The notes under the pieces were generated by a model, which was given only the letters and a program-made list of their open reading frames with translations, had not been told where the DNA came from and ran no database searches. Positions 9,765 through 18,480 of a DNA stretch of 64,000 nucleotides are shown piece after piece; positions within the stretch are counted from its first letter, which is position 1; the number at the start of each line of letters is the position of its first letter. A program made the position numbers and the translations under genes. Source of the DNA: Stappia sp. 28M-7 (GTDB lineage Bacteria > Pseudomonadota > Alphaproteobacteria > Rhizobiales > Stappiaceae). Location: positions 1,860,001-1,924,000 of the forward strand of contig NZ_JACMIA010000001.1 of NCBI RefSeq assembly GCF_014252955.1, read 5' to 3'.

Positions 9765-11219
9765 TCAAAGCCCCAGCCCGCCGACGCAGGCATATTTGAT
9801 GTTGAGGTAGTCCTCGACGCCGTATTTCGAGCCCTCGTTGCCGAGGCCGGAATCCTTGACGCCGCCGAAGGGCGCGACCTCGGTGGTGATGAGCCCCTCG
9901 TTGACACCGACCAACCCGTATTCCAGCGCCTCCATGACGCGGAAGGCGCGCCCCAGATCCTGGGTGTAGAAGTAGCAGGCAAGGCCGTATTCGGTGTCGT
10001 TGGCCATCGCCACCGCCTCGTCTTCCGTGTCGAAGCGGAAGAGGGGCGCGAGCGGCCCGAAGGTTTCCTCGCGCGCCACCTTCATCTCCGGGGTCGCGCC
10101 GACGACCAGCGTCGGCTCGAAGAAGCTGCCGCCATTGGCGTGGCGCTTGCCGCCCAGAACCACCTTGCCGCCCTTGGCGAGTGCGTCCTGGATGTGCTCC
10201 TCCACCTTCTCGACGGCCTTGCCGTCGATCAGCGGGCCCTGTGTCACACCCTCTTCGAGGCCGTTGCCGACCTTGAGCGCGGCGACGGCGGCCCCGAGCT
10301 TTTCGGCGAAGGCATCATAGACGCCGGCCTGCACGTAGATGCGGTTGGCGCAAACGCAGGTCTGGCCGGAATTGCGGAACTTGGAGGCCATAGCCCCTTC
10401 CACCGCCGCGTCGAGATCGGCGTCGTCGAAGACGATGAAGGGGGCGTTGCCGCCGAGCTCCATCGAGATCTTCTTCATGTGGGCGGAAGCGTTGGAGGCG
10501 AGCTTCTTCCCCACTTCCGTCGAGCCGGTGAAGGTGATCTTGCGCAGATGCGGGTTCTCGCACATTTCGGCTGCGATCTCGGCGGCCGAGCCGGTGATGA
10601 CGTTCACCACCCCGCGCGGGAAGCCGACTTCCTCGGCAAGCGCTGCGAAGACGAGGGCGGAGAAGGGCGTCTGGCTCGCCGGCTTGATCACCATGGTGCA
10701 GCCGGCGGCAAGGGCCGCGCCGAGCTTTCGCGAAATCATCGAGTGGGGGAAGTTCCAGGGGGTTATCGCGCCGGTGACGCCGACCGGCTCCTTGGTCACC
10801 AGGATCCGCTTGCCGCGCCAGGGCGAGGGGATGATGTCGCCGTCGATGCGCTTGGCCTGCTCGGCGAAGAAGCGGATGTATTTGACGCCGAGGGCGATCT
10901 CGCCCTTCGCCTCGGCCAGCGGCTTGCCCATCTCGGTGGTGAGGATTTCCGCCAGCGCGTCGTGATTGGCCATGATCGCATCACACAGCTTGTGCATCAG
11001 GGCGCCGCGTTCCTCCGCTGTCGTCGCCTTCCAGTCCTGGAAGGCGAGATAGGCGGCCTCGATGGCCCGGGCGGTCTCCGCCCGGCCGCAGCGCGGCACG
11101 GTGCCGATGATCTCGCCGGTCGCCGGATTGTCGACCTCGATCACCGATCCGGTGTCGGCGTGGGTCCACAATCCGCCGATATGGCAGGACTGCTTGAAGA
11201 GCCTGTGGTCGCTGATCAT
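9765..11219 (-). CDS. gabD: NAD(P)-dependent succinate-semialdehyde dehydrogenase-like aldehyde dehydrogenase
   Basis: A 484-residue aldehyde dehydrogenase of the GabD type, oxidising succinate semialdehyde or a close relative to the acid. Visible family motifs are TPWNFPHSMISRK, the cofactor segment FTGSTEVGKKL, the catalytic Glu in MELGGNAPFIVF and the nucleophile Cys in NSGQTCVCANR. The start follows GGGAGTGCAAGA. It lies 82 bp downstream of the GntR gene in the same direction, probably one unit. Related dehydrogenases act on glutarate semialdehyde or other omega-semialdehydes, so the substrate is not certain. Confidence 0.88.
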   Translation of the reverse strand: MISDHRLFKQSCHIGGLWTHADTGSVIEVDNPATGEIIGTVPRCGRAETARAIEAAYLAFQDWKATTAEERGALMHKLCDAIMANHDALAEILTTEMGKPLAEAKGEIALGVKYIRFFAEQAKRIDGDIIPSPWRGKRILVTKEPVGVTGAITPWNFPHSMISRKLGAALAAGCTMVIKPASQTPFSALVFAALAEEVGFPRGVVNVITGSAAEIAAEMCENPHLRKITFTGSTEVGKKLASNASAHMKKISMELGGNAPFIVFDDADLDAAVEGAMASKFRNSGQTCVCANRIYVQAGVYDAFAEKLGAAVAALKVGNGLEEGVTQGPLIDGKAVEKVEEHIQDALAKGGKVVLGGKRHANGGSFFEPTLVVGATPEMKVAREETFGPLAPLFRFDTEDEAVAMANDTEYGLACYFYTQDLGRAFRVMEALEYGLVGVNEGLITTEVAPFGGVKDSGLGNEGSKYGVEDYLNIKYACVGGLGL

Positions 11220-11301
11220 TCTTGCACTCCCGTTGTGTTGTCGTTGCGCGCCGGCAGGAGCCGGCCATCGTCCTGTCGGGGCCGCGCATGCGGCCCGAAA
11301 C

Positions 11302-12018
11302 TCAGCGAAGCGTCACGGAATAGACGAGATCCTGCGTGTTGCAGGCACTGACCCGCCATTCGACCGGGGTTCCCTCCAGGTCATAGGCGATGCGGTCGAC
11401 GGCCAGCAGCGGGAAGCCCGGCGCAACCTCCAGAAGGCCGGCCTGCTCCGCATCGGCCGCAATCGACCGCAATTCCTCATGCACCGCGGTGACCATCACC
11501 CGGAATTCGCTCTGGTACATGGCGTAAAGCGCCTGGGGCAGCCGCAGGTTCCCGATGCCGGCGAAACGGTGGCCCGGCAGCACGATGCGCTCGACCAGAA
11601 CCACCTGTCCTTCGAGGCTGCGCTCGCGGAACATCCGCACTACCGGTGCGCCGGGGTCCAGGTGAAGCCGTGCGGCCTCCGCCTCGTCCGCCGTGCCGTC
11701 CTCGACGCTGGTGCGGCGAAGGTCCGGCGTCAGCCGCTCGCCCCCCGGCCGGGCGAGAAAGAAGAACTGGAACATCGGCCGTGCGACCTGAGGCTGGCGG
11801 GCGAAGCTGCCCTTGCCCTGCCGCCGCTCGATCAGGCCCTCGGCCGCCAGGGTCTCCACCGCCTTGCGCAGCGTGCCCTGGGCAACGCCGAACTCGCCCG
11901 CCAGCGCCTGCTCGCTCGGCAGCTTGTGGCCCGGCGGCCAGCTGCCGTCGGTCAGCCGGGTCCGCATGATGTCCTCGACCCTGCGGTAGAGCGGACTGTA
12001 TCCGGCCTTGGCGATCAT
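11302..12018 (-). CDS. GntR-family regulator with UTRA ligand domain (HutC subfamily)
   Basis: A 238-residue repressor-type protein. Residues 9-75 form the GntR winged helix (LPSEQALAGEFGVAQGTLRKAVETLAAEGLIERRQGKGSF). Residues 95-235 look like the UTRA effector domain (LVERIVLPGHRFAGI and LLAVDRIAYDLEGTPVEWRVS). A perfect inverted repeat at 12084-12103, in the gap to the divergent oxidoreductase gene, is its probable operator. It probably controls both itself and gabD on one side and the LDH2-family gene on the other. Confidence 0.88.
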   Translation of the reverse strand: MIAKAGYSPLYRRVEDIMRTRLTDGSWPPGHKLPSEQALAGEFGVAQGTLRKAVETLAAEGLIERRQGKGSFARQPQVARPMFQFFFLARPGGERLTPDLRRTSVEDGTADEAEAARLHLDPGAPVVRMFRERSLEGQVVLVERIVLPGHRFAGIGNLRLPQALYAMYQSEFRVMVTAVHEELRSIAADAEQAGLLEVAPGFPLLAVDRIAYDLEGTPVEWRVSACNTQDLVYSVTLR

Positions 12019-12083
12019 GAAGGAGGAACCTCATGCGGAGGGAGCATTGAAAACGCGTGCTTCGCATCATTCATCAGACAAAT

Positions 12084-12103
12084 ATCATATACAAGAATAT
12101 GAT
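12084..12103. promoter_or_regulatory. Palindromic operator for the GntR regulator
   Basis: ATCATAT (12084-12090) and ATATGAT (12097-12103) are perfect inverted arms separated by six bases. They lie 66 bp upstream of the GntR start in an AT-rich island inside GC-rich DNA. Size and place fit a GntR-type site. Confidence 0.6.
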
Positions 12104-12299
12104 GGAGGTCTCGCCCCGCAATCGGTCCCGGCGATCGACTTTTGCGGCCCGCCCCGGTGCGGCGAAGGGCGCGGGCGGAGGGGGGCGGCGCACACGCCCC
12201 TTTTCGCGCGGCGCGAAGCGGTCTAAACGGCGGGAAGACCAGGCGCCCCCACGCGCTGCAGCCCTTAATCCGGCCCTGCCGACCACGAAAGCCTTCGCC

Positions 12300-13328
12300 A
12301 TGTCCTCCCCGGTCACCCTCACGCTGGACGAAGCCGGCGCCTTTGCCCGCGCCGCTCTCATCGCTGCGAACACCTCCGCAGAAAACGCCGAGTCCGTCGC
12401 CCGCGCGCTTGTCGCCGCCGAAGCGGACGGCCAGGCCGGCCATGGCCTGTCGCGGGTGTCTTCCTATGCGGCGCAGTCGAAGAGCGGCAAGGTCGACGGC
12501 CATGCAGTGCCGGACTTCTCGCGCCCCGCGCCGGCCCTGCTGAGGGTCGATGCGGGCCTCGGTTTCGCCTATCCGGCCTTCGATCTCGTCATCGACGCGC
12601 TGCCCGGCATCGTCGCGGAAACCGGCATCGGCCTTGCCGCCATCCGCCGCTCCCACCACTTCGGCCAGGCCGGCGCCCATTGCGAGAAGCTGGCGGAGAA
12701 GGGCCTCGTTGCCTTCGTCTTCGGCAATGCGCCCAAGGCCATCGCGCCGTGGGGCGGTCGCAAGCCGCTGTTCGGCACCAATCCGATCGCCTTCGCCGCG
12801 CCGCTGTCTGAGGGGCGGGCGCCGCTGGTGATCGATCTCGCCGTCTCGCGCGTCGCGCGTGGCCGTATCCTGTCGGCGCAAAAGGCCGGCCTGCCGATCC
12901 CTGAAGGCTGGGCGCTCGACGTCGACGGCAACCCGACGACCGATGCCGATGCGGGCATGGCGGGCACGATGATCCCCATCGGCGAGGCCAAGGGCGCGGC
13001 GCTGGCCCTGATGGTGGAGGTGATGGCCGCCGCTCTGGTCGGGGCGAGCCTTGCCTTCGAGGCATCGAGCTTGTTCACGGGGGAAGGGGCCGCGCCGGAC
13101 CTTGGCCAGACGGTGATCGCCATCGATCCGGGCATGAGCTCGGCCGGCGCCTACGGCGAGCGGATGGAGACGCTGGTCGCGGCCATCGAGGCGGAGGACG
13201 GGGTGCGCCTGCCGGGATCGCGCCGGCTCGAGGCGCGCGCCCGAGCCGCCCGCGAGGGTCTGACTATCCCCGCAGCCGTGCATGCGGAAATCGCAGCGCT
13301 GGCCGGCGAGGATTGGCGCGACGCCTGA
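12300..13328 (+). CDS. Malate/L-lactate dehydrogenase family (LDH2) oxidoreductase
   Basis: A 342-residue NAD(P)-dependent 2-oxoacid/2-hydroxyacid oxidoreductase of the LDH2/MDHG fold. This is the family of ureidoglycolate dehydrogenase, sulfolactate dehydrogenase and piperideine-2-carboxylate reductase. Signature segments are GHGLSRVSSYA near residue 44, the catalytic His in RRSHHFGQAGAHCE near 117 and PLFGTNPIAFAAP near 158. The start MSSPVTLTLDEAGAF at 12300 fits the family; the open frame extends upstream to 12057 but that stretch is low-complexity Arg-rich. It is divergent from the GntR gene. The substrate is not decidable. Ureidoglycolate is an attractive idea given uraD nearby, but unproved. 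Confidence 0.82.
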   Translation: MSSPVTLTLDEAGAFARAALIAANTSAENAESVARALVAAEADGQAGHGLSRVSSYAAQSKSGKVDGHAVPDFSRPAPALLRVDAGLGFAYPAFDLVIDALPGIVAETGIGLAAIRRSHHFGQAGAHCEKLAEKGLVAFVFGNAPKAIAPWGGRKPLFGTNPIAFAAPLSEGRAPLVIDLAVSRVARGRILSAQKAGLPIPEGWALDVDGNPTTDADAGMAGTMIPIGEAKGAALALMVEVMAAALVGASLAFEASSLFTGEGAAPDLGQTVIAIDPGMSSAGAYGERMETLVAAIEAEDGVRLPGSRRLEARARAAREGLTIPAAVHAEIAALAGEDWRDA

Positions 13329-14176
13329 GGGGATTTCTTCGGCGCGCCACCTCCACCGCTGTCATGCCTGCGAAGGCAGGCATCCAGTATCCGCCGGGGT
13401 GGTTGGTAGGGACGCCGGCGGATGCGACTTTGTGCCGGCGCCGCGACCTGAGCGGCACGACCTGTGGTTACTGGATCCCGGTCTTCGGCTGCGCCGAAAC
13501 CGGGACGACAACGGGGGTGACCCGTGCCATCGCACAGGCCTCTCCTTGCGTCCTCCCGGACGGCGCGCGAGCGCCGAGCCGGGACCGGAGAGCCGAGGGC
13601 GCTTGCGGACGCGCTCCGGGACGGAGCCACGACCGCCGTGGCCCGCCGGTTCCGGGTCGCGCTTCGCTTGCCCGGAATGACGCGTCGGGAGGTTGGAGCA
13701 AAGACAACACCTGCCGAGGTTGCCAATGGGTCCCGGCTCTCCGGCTTCGCCTGCGGCCGGGATGACGGCCTGAGAAGGAGGCGCGGTCCTGGCTTTCCCC
13801 TCCGAAGTCACCCCGGGCAAGCGGAGCGCGACCCGGGGGCCATTGGTTGCCAGAGCGACGGCGAGACGCACAGGCCTCTCCTTGCGTCCTCCCGGACGGC
13901 GCGCGAGCGCCGAGCCGGGACCGGAGAGCCGAGCGCGCTTGCGGACGCGCTCCGGGACGGAGCCACGACCGCCGTGGCCCGCCGGTTCCGGGTCGCGCTT
14001 CGCTTGCCCGGAATGACGATGAGAGAGGGCGGGGCAAGGTCGCGGGTGGATGCGGCTTTGTGCCGGCGCCGAGGCCTAAGCGGCACGACCTGTGGTTACT
14101 GGATCCCGGTCTTCGGCTACGCCGAAACCGGGACGACAACGGGGGTGACCCGTGCCATCGCTCTGGCTGCCTTCCG
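13329..14176. repeat. Repeat-rich intergenic region with two duplicated blocks
   Basis: No credible gene was seen; open frames here cross the repeats. It begins with the palindrome TGCCTGC-GAAG-GCAGGCA (13365-13382), a common alphaproteobacterial dispersed type. Block R2 (about 112 bp, 13421-13532) recurs at 14049-14160 with a few mismatches. Block R1 (about 152 bp, 13531-13682) recurs at 13867-14018 with one mismatch seen. The order is R2-R1-spacer-R1-R2, all in direct orientation. The spacer carries a 76-bp segment (13691-13766) found inverted at 39547-39621. Confidence 0.8.
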
Positions 14177-17100
14177 CTAGTTGCCGAATTCGCGCTCGAA
14201 GAAGATGCCGGCCTTGGACTCGCCGTCCGCGCCGACCTCGCCGCGCAGCTTCAGCGACTTGGTGACGTCGATGTCGACGGTGACACGGCTGGAGCCGGCT
14301 TCCGTGCCCTGTTTCACGCCGAGATAAATGTTGTCGCTCAGGTACTTGCCGACGGCGAGCGAGGGGCCGGAGGTCCCGTCGGTCTCCACGTCGATGGCAT
14401 CGACGCCGAGCGACTGGCGTAGCGCGCCGAGCGGGCCTTCGCCGCTGCCGCCGGTCAGCGCCAGAACGGAGGCGCCGAGCTGGGCGATCTGCGTGGGCGA
14501 GAGCTGGCTCATCGACCGGTCGAACAGGAACTGCGCCAGCACCTCGTCCTGCGGCAGCTGCGGCGAGGAGGTGAAGGCGATCTCCGGCTGCGCCGCCGGG
14601 CCGGTGACGGTGATGGTGACCGCCGCGCTGCTGGTCTGCGAGGTGGCGGCGAAGTCCAGCCGCGGCATCAGGGAGCCGGTGAAGCTGACATCGCCCCGGT
14701 TGAACTGGACGCGCCGGGTCAGCACCTGCAGCAGGCCGCGCCGCATGTTGAACGAGCCGATGGCCTGGATGTCGGCGGTGGTGCCGGCCACCCGCAACGT
14801 GCCGCCCATTTCCGCGTCGAGACCACGACCGCGAACGAAGATGCGTCCGGGGGCGGAGACAGTGACGTCCAGTGCGATCGGCCGGCTGCTGCCGCCGCCG
14901 GAACCGCCCTGGTCGCGGGCCAGCGCTGCGTCCTGCTGGCGCACCGCTTCCGGTGCGTTGACATGGGTCACCGCGAGGGGATTGATCGCCCCCGGCAGGC
15001 TGCTGGGAATGGTGATGTCGGCACGGGCGACGGTGACGTTACCCTCCAGCCGGGCACCGCGCGCCTGGTCGGCGAGGGGGCCGGTCAGCCGCAGGTCGGC
15101 GCCGACCGTTGCCTGCACCACGCGACCGTCGGAATAGCGCCCGTCGCGCACTTGTACCCTGAGGTCCGCCGGCATGCCGGCGCCGAGCCCGACCCGCCCG
15201 CCGGCCGACAGGTTACCCCCGGCGGCGATGGCTGCGTTAAGATCGTTGATCGCAACACCGGCATTGTCGATGGCGATGCTGCCGGTGAAGTTCTGCAAGG
15301 TGAGCCCGGAGGCGAGCTGCGTCAACGACAGCTGGCGCGGCTGCAGGGTGATGCTGTAGCGCGGCGCGGCGAAGGGGCCGGTGACCTTGCCCGAGACGGC
15401 AAGCCCGCCCTGGCCGGAAAAGCCCGACAGGATCAGCCGCTGCCGTGCCGCACCGACCGGGACGTTGCCGGAGAGCGTGATGTCGAGGGCCCCGGGCGCC
15501 GCAATGGCGACGGGCCCGCTGGCGGTGAGCGCCAGTCCGTCCGAGCCGGTGATGTCCGTCGTCTGGGTGATGCGGCCGCCCTGGAAGCGGCCGTTGGAGC
15601 GCAGATTGACCGCCGCAATGCCGTTCTCGCGCAAGGGGGCGGCGGAGAGCTCGGCGATCGACAGCGACCATTCGGCCTGCGGGTCGGCCGCAGCGCCGCG
15701 CACGGTGACCGTGCCCGAGGCGCTGCCGGTCGGGGCGACGCCCGGCGCGAGCGGGGCCAGCGCCGTCAGCGGCAGCGCGGCGATCTTCGCGTCGATGGCG
15801 AGGCGGTCGGAAGCGGTGCCGCTGATGTCGATGCGGCCTTCGCCGATCCGCAGCCCCAGGTTCTCGATTGTGGTGGTGCCGTCGGCGATGCCGATCCGCG
15901 CCTCGCGCGCTAGGCGCGTGGCAAGACCGCGATAGCGCCCCTGAAGCGAGGACAGCAGCACATCCAGCCCGTTTTCGGTCGGCTGCAGGGCCGCGGTCAG
16001 CACCACGCCATCGGCATTGCCGCCCTGCGACAGGCGGGCGTCCACCTCGATATCGGTGCGCGAACCCTGTGTGGTCGCGGTCGCGGTGACCGTCTCGATG
16101 GCGGTGCCGCCAGCATTGATGCCGCCAAGCCGCGCCTCGCCCGAAAGCTTGGGAGCCGCAAGGCCGCCGCTGGCGGTGCCCGAGGCGGCAAGCCGGGCGA
16201 TCCGGTTGCCGGCAACGACCACGTCTTCGCCCTGCAGGTCGAGCTGCGCCCGTTGATCGGCGCCGGTTCCCGTCAGCGCCAGCTTGCCCGACAGCGCGCC
16301 TTCCAGTTCCGTCAGGGCGAGGGCCGAAAGCTCGGAGAGCTTCGGCGCGGCGATGTCGAGCGTGCCGGTGACGGTGCCGAGCGCATCGGCAAGGTCGCCG
16401 ATCTCGAAGGCGCCGGTGATCCGGTTTTCCCCCGTCGCCAGCGAAAAGGTCGGGATGGAGAGGCCGGGGCCTTTCGGCTCCGCGTCGATCTCCGCATCCA
16501 GCCGGTTGCCGTCGACGGTGCCGCGCGCCTGGATATTCGCGGACAGCGCGTCCGGTGCTGTCGTCGCGGTGACGTCAATCTCAAGATCTGTGACCGGCTT
16601 GCCGGCGAGCTGCAACGCCTCGGCCGTGAGCTTCGCGACGACGTCGGGGCCGGTGAGCGTGCCCTTGGCCGTGCCTTCGATCCGGGCCGCACCCACGACT
16701 TGCGGCGCGAAGCGGGCAAGGTCGGCGAGCGTCACCGTATAGCTGCCGTCGATGGTCTCCGCCGTGACAGCGCCGTCGAACGTCGTCTCGATGCCGTTCA
16801 GCGTCAGGGTGAGGGCGTCGATCTCCGCGCCCGGGGCGGCCGGGTCGACGGTGGCGCGCGCGTCGAGCGTCAACGGCCCGGCGAGCATCTCTGCGCCCTC
16901 GATCAGCGGCTGCAGGTGGCGCGCGGTCAGTTTGGCGGTGAGGCCGAGCGGGGCGTCCGCGGTGGTGGTGTCCAGCTGTTCGCCGGCAAGGCGCAGGCCG
17001 ATGCCCTCCAACTGGGCTTCCGTGGTCTGCAGGCGCACTGTGTCGAGCGCCAGCGACCAGTCGAGCGCATCTCGCGGGCCGCTGGCAGTCAGTGACAGGT

Positions 17101-18220
17101 TGGTCTCGCCGATGGCGATGAGCCGGTCGGGCAATTCGATGCCGATCATCGCGCCGTCGCCGGCCGACAGGCGCACCTTCGCGTCCGCATCGATCCGCCC
17201 GTCCTCGGGCAGGTCGGCGCGGAAACTGGAGGACAGCGTGCCGGTCGCCAGGGTGCCCTGTGCCCGCCGCGGGGCGAAGTCACGGGTGAGGATAACCTCC
17301 GCGTCGAGCACCGTGCGGCCCATGACCAGCGCGGCGGCGACCGGCGGGGCGAGGGCGGACAACTCGCCCTCCAGCCGCGCGTTCAGCTTGCGGGTGTCCC
17401 CGGTCTCGGCAAGGCGGGCGGTGCCCGCGATCTCGGTGCGCCCGTCCAGCGCCAGCGACAGCTGCGCCTGCCAGTCGTCCAGCGGGCCGTCGCCCTTCAG
17501 CGCGATGTCGAGCGCCGGCAGGCCCTCGATCTGCAACAGCCTTGCGGCAAGGCCGCCGCGCGGCTCCTTCACCGTGACGTCGAAGAACAGCTCCTCGGCC
17601 TGCGGCATGAAGCGCACGGTCGCGGCGATATCGCCCGGCGTGCCGTCGATGCGGCTGATGGTGAGTTCGGCATTGGCCGCCTGCGGGGCGTCGGACAGGC
17701 TCGCCTGCGCCTGCGCGGTCAGGCGAACCGGGATGCCGACGACGGGGGCGCCGATGTCGATCTCCGCGATCCGGGCCTGGCCGAGGCGGAAGGGCAGCAG
17801 CGGCACGGAGCCGCCGGACGTGTCCTCGCTCTGCGAGGGGACGGGCAGGCGCGCAAGGGAAACGCGGGCGACGTCGACGGCTTCGACATCGATAGTGCCG
17901 GACAGCAGCGCCAGCGGAGCCCAGGCAAGCCGGGCCTGCTCGACAGTCAGATAGGTGCCTTGCGCGTCAGAGACCTCGACCCGCTCGACGCCGGCATCAA
18001 GGCCCCAGCCGACCGTGAGGCCGGAGAGCTTCACGCCGCCGTCCGGGCCGCCGGCGATCCCGTTGACCAGTGACACGACCGCGTTGCGCCCCGCATCCGT
18101 CTGCAGTGCGCCGAGCAGGCCGAGCGCCAGCAAGGGCACGATCACCACGATGGCGGCGAGCACGCGCAGCAGCAGCCGGGCTGTGGCACGCAGGAAGGAG
18201 CGGGAACGGCGGCGGGGCAT
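14177..18220 (-). CDS. tamB: TamB, translocation and assembly module inner-membrane subunit
   Basis: A protein of about 1347 residues with one N-terminal transmembrane helix (LLLRVLAAIVVIVPLLALGLL, about residues 16-36) and a very long repetitive beta-rich body. It ends in the conserved TamB (DUF490) C-terminus (VDIDVTKSLKLRGEVGADGESKAGIFFEREFG region). It spans the periplasm to meet TamA and supports insertion of outer-membrane proteins and lipid traffic. tamA lies 248 bp upstream in the same direction. The ATG at 18220 is chosen; a TTG at 18232 is also possible. Confidence 0.9.
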   Translation of the reverse strand: MPRRRSRSFLRATARLLLRVLAAIVVIVPLLALGLLGALQTDAGRNAVVSLVNGIAGGPDGGVKLSGLTVGWGLDAGVERVEVSDAQGTYLTVEQARLAWAPLALLSGTIDVEAVDVARVSLARLPVPSQSEDTSGGSVPLLPFRLGQARIAEIDIGAPVVGIPVRLTAQAQASLSDAPQAANAELTISRIDGTPGDIAATVRFMPQAEELFFDVTVKEPRGGLAARLLQIEGLPALDIALKGDGPLDDWQAQLSLALDGRTEIAGTARLAETGDTRKLNARLEGELSALAPPVAAALVMGRTVLDAEVILTRDFAPRRAQGTLATGTLSSSFRADLPEDGRIDADAKVRLSAGDGAMIGIELPDRLIAIGETNLSLTASGPRDALDWSLALDTVRLQTTEAQLEGIGLRLAGEQLDTTTADAPLGLTAKLTARHLQPLIEGAEMLAGPLTLDARATVDPAAPGAEIDALTLTLNGIETTFDGAVTAETIDGSYTVTLADLARFAPQVVGAARIEGTAKGTLTGPDVVAKLTAEALQLAGKPVTDLEIDVTATTAPDALSANIQARGTVDGNRLDAEIDAEPKGPGLSIPTFSLATGENRITGAFEIGDLADALGTVTGTLDIAAPKLSELSALALTELEGALSGKLALTGTGADQRAQLDLQGEDVVVAGNRIARLAASGTASGGLAAPKLSGEARLGGINAGGTAIETVTATATTQGSRTDIEVDARLSQGGNADGVVLTAALQPTENGLDVLLSSLQGRYRGLATRLAREARIGIADGTTTIENLGLRIGEGRIDISGTASDRLAIDAKIAALPLTALAPLAPGVAPTGSASGTVTVRGAAADPQAEWSLSIAELSAAPLRENGIAAVNLRSNGRFQGGRITQTTDITGSDGLALTASGPVAIAAPGALDITLSGNVPVGAARQRLILSGFSGQGGLAVSGKVTGPFAAPRYSITLQPRQLSLTQLASGLTLQNFTGSIAIDNAGVAINDLNAAIAAGGNLSAGGRVGLGAGMPADLRVQVRDGRYSDGRVVQATVGADLRLTGPLADQARGARLEGNVTVARADITIPSSLPGAINPLAVTHVNAPEAVRQQDAALARDQGGSGGGSSRPIALDVTVSAPGRIFVRGRGLDAEMGGTLRVAGTTADIQAIGSFNMRRGLLQVLTRRVQFNRGDVSFTGSLMPRLDFAATSQTSSAAVTITVTGPAAQPEIAFTSSPQLPQDEVLAQFLFDRSMSQLSPTQIAQLGASVLALTGGSGEGPLGALRQSLGVDAIDVETDGTSGPSLAVGKYLSDNIYLGVKQGTEAGSSRVTVDIDVTKSLKLRGEVGADGESKAGIFFEREFGN

Positions 18221-18480
18221 CGGCTCGGTCAAGTCACGCCCCCCGGCGAGCTGGAAAACGATTCGTCATGGAAAGACTTATCCCGCAATCTTGAAGCGAA
18301 ATCATGGCGTAGCGGCAGCTTGCCCTGAATCGATGCCTCAAGGCGTTGAATCGGAATCGGAACCTTATCGGCTCCGATTATGTCGCTGAAATGATTCGCA
18401 GAATCGATTTTCGAGACGATTTTGCAAAAATTCGGGAAATTTTGCGTTCGGAGCGCCGAAACCGTCTCAATTTCTCGAAA

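Noticed and set aside
12057-12299. An N-terminal extension of the LDH2-family protein
   Set aside because: The extra 81 residues are Arg/Gly-rich, cover the palindromic operator and are unlike the family's N-terminus.
13421-14160. Possible CRISPR array
   Set aside because: The repeats are over 100 bp, present twice only, and lack regular short spacers or cas genes.
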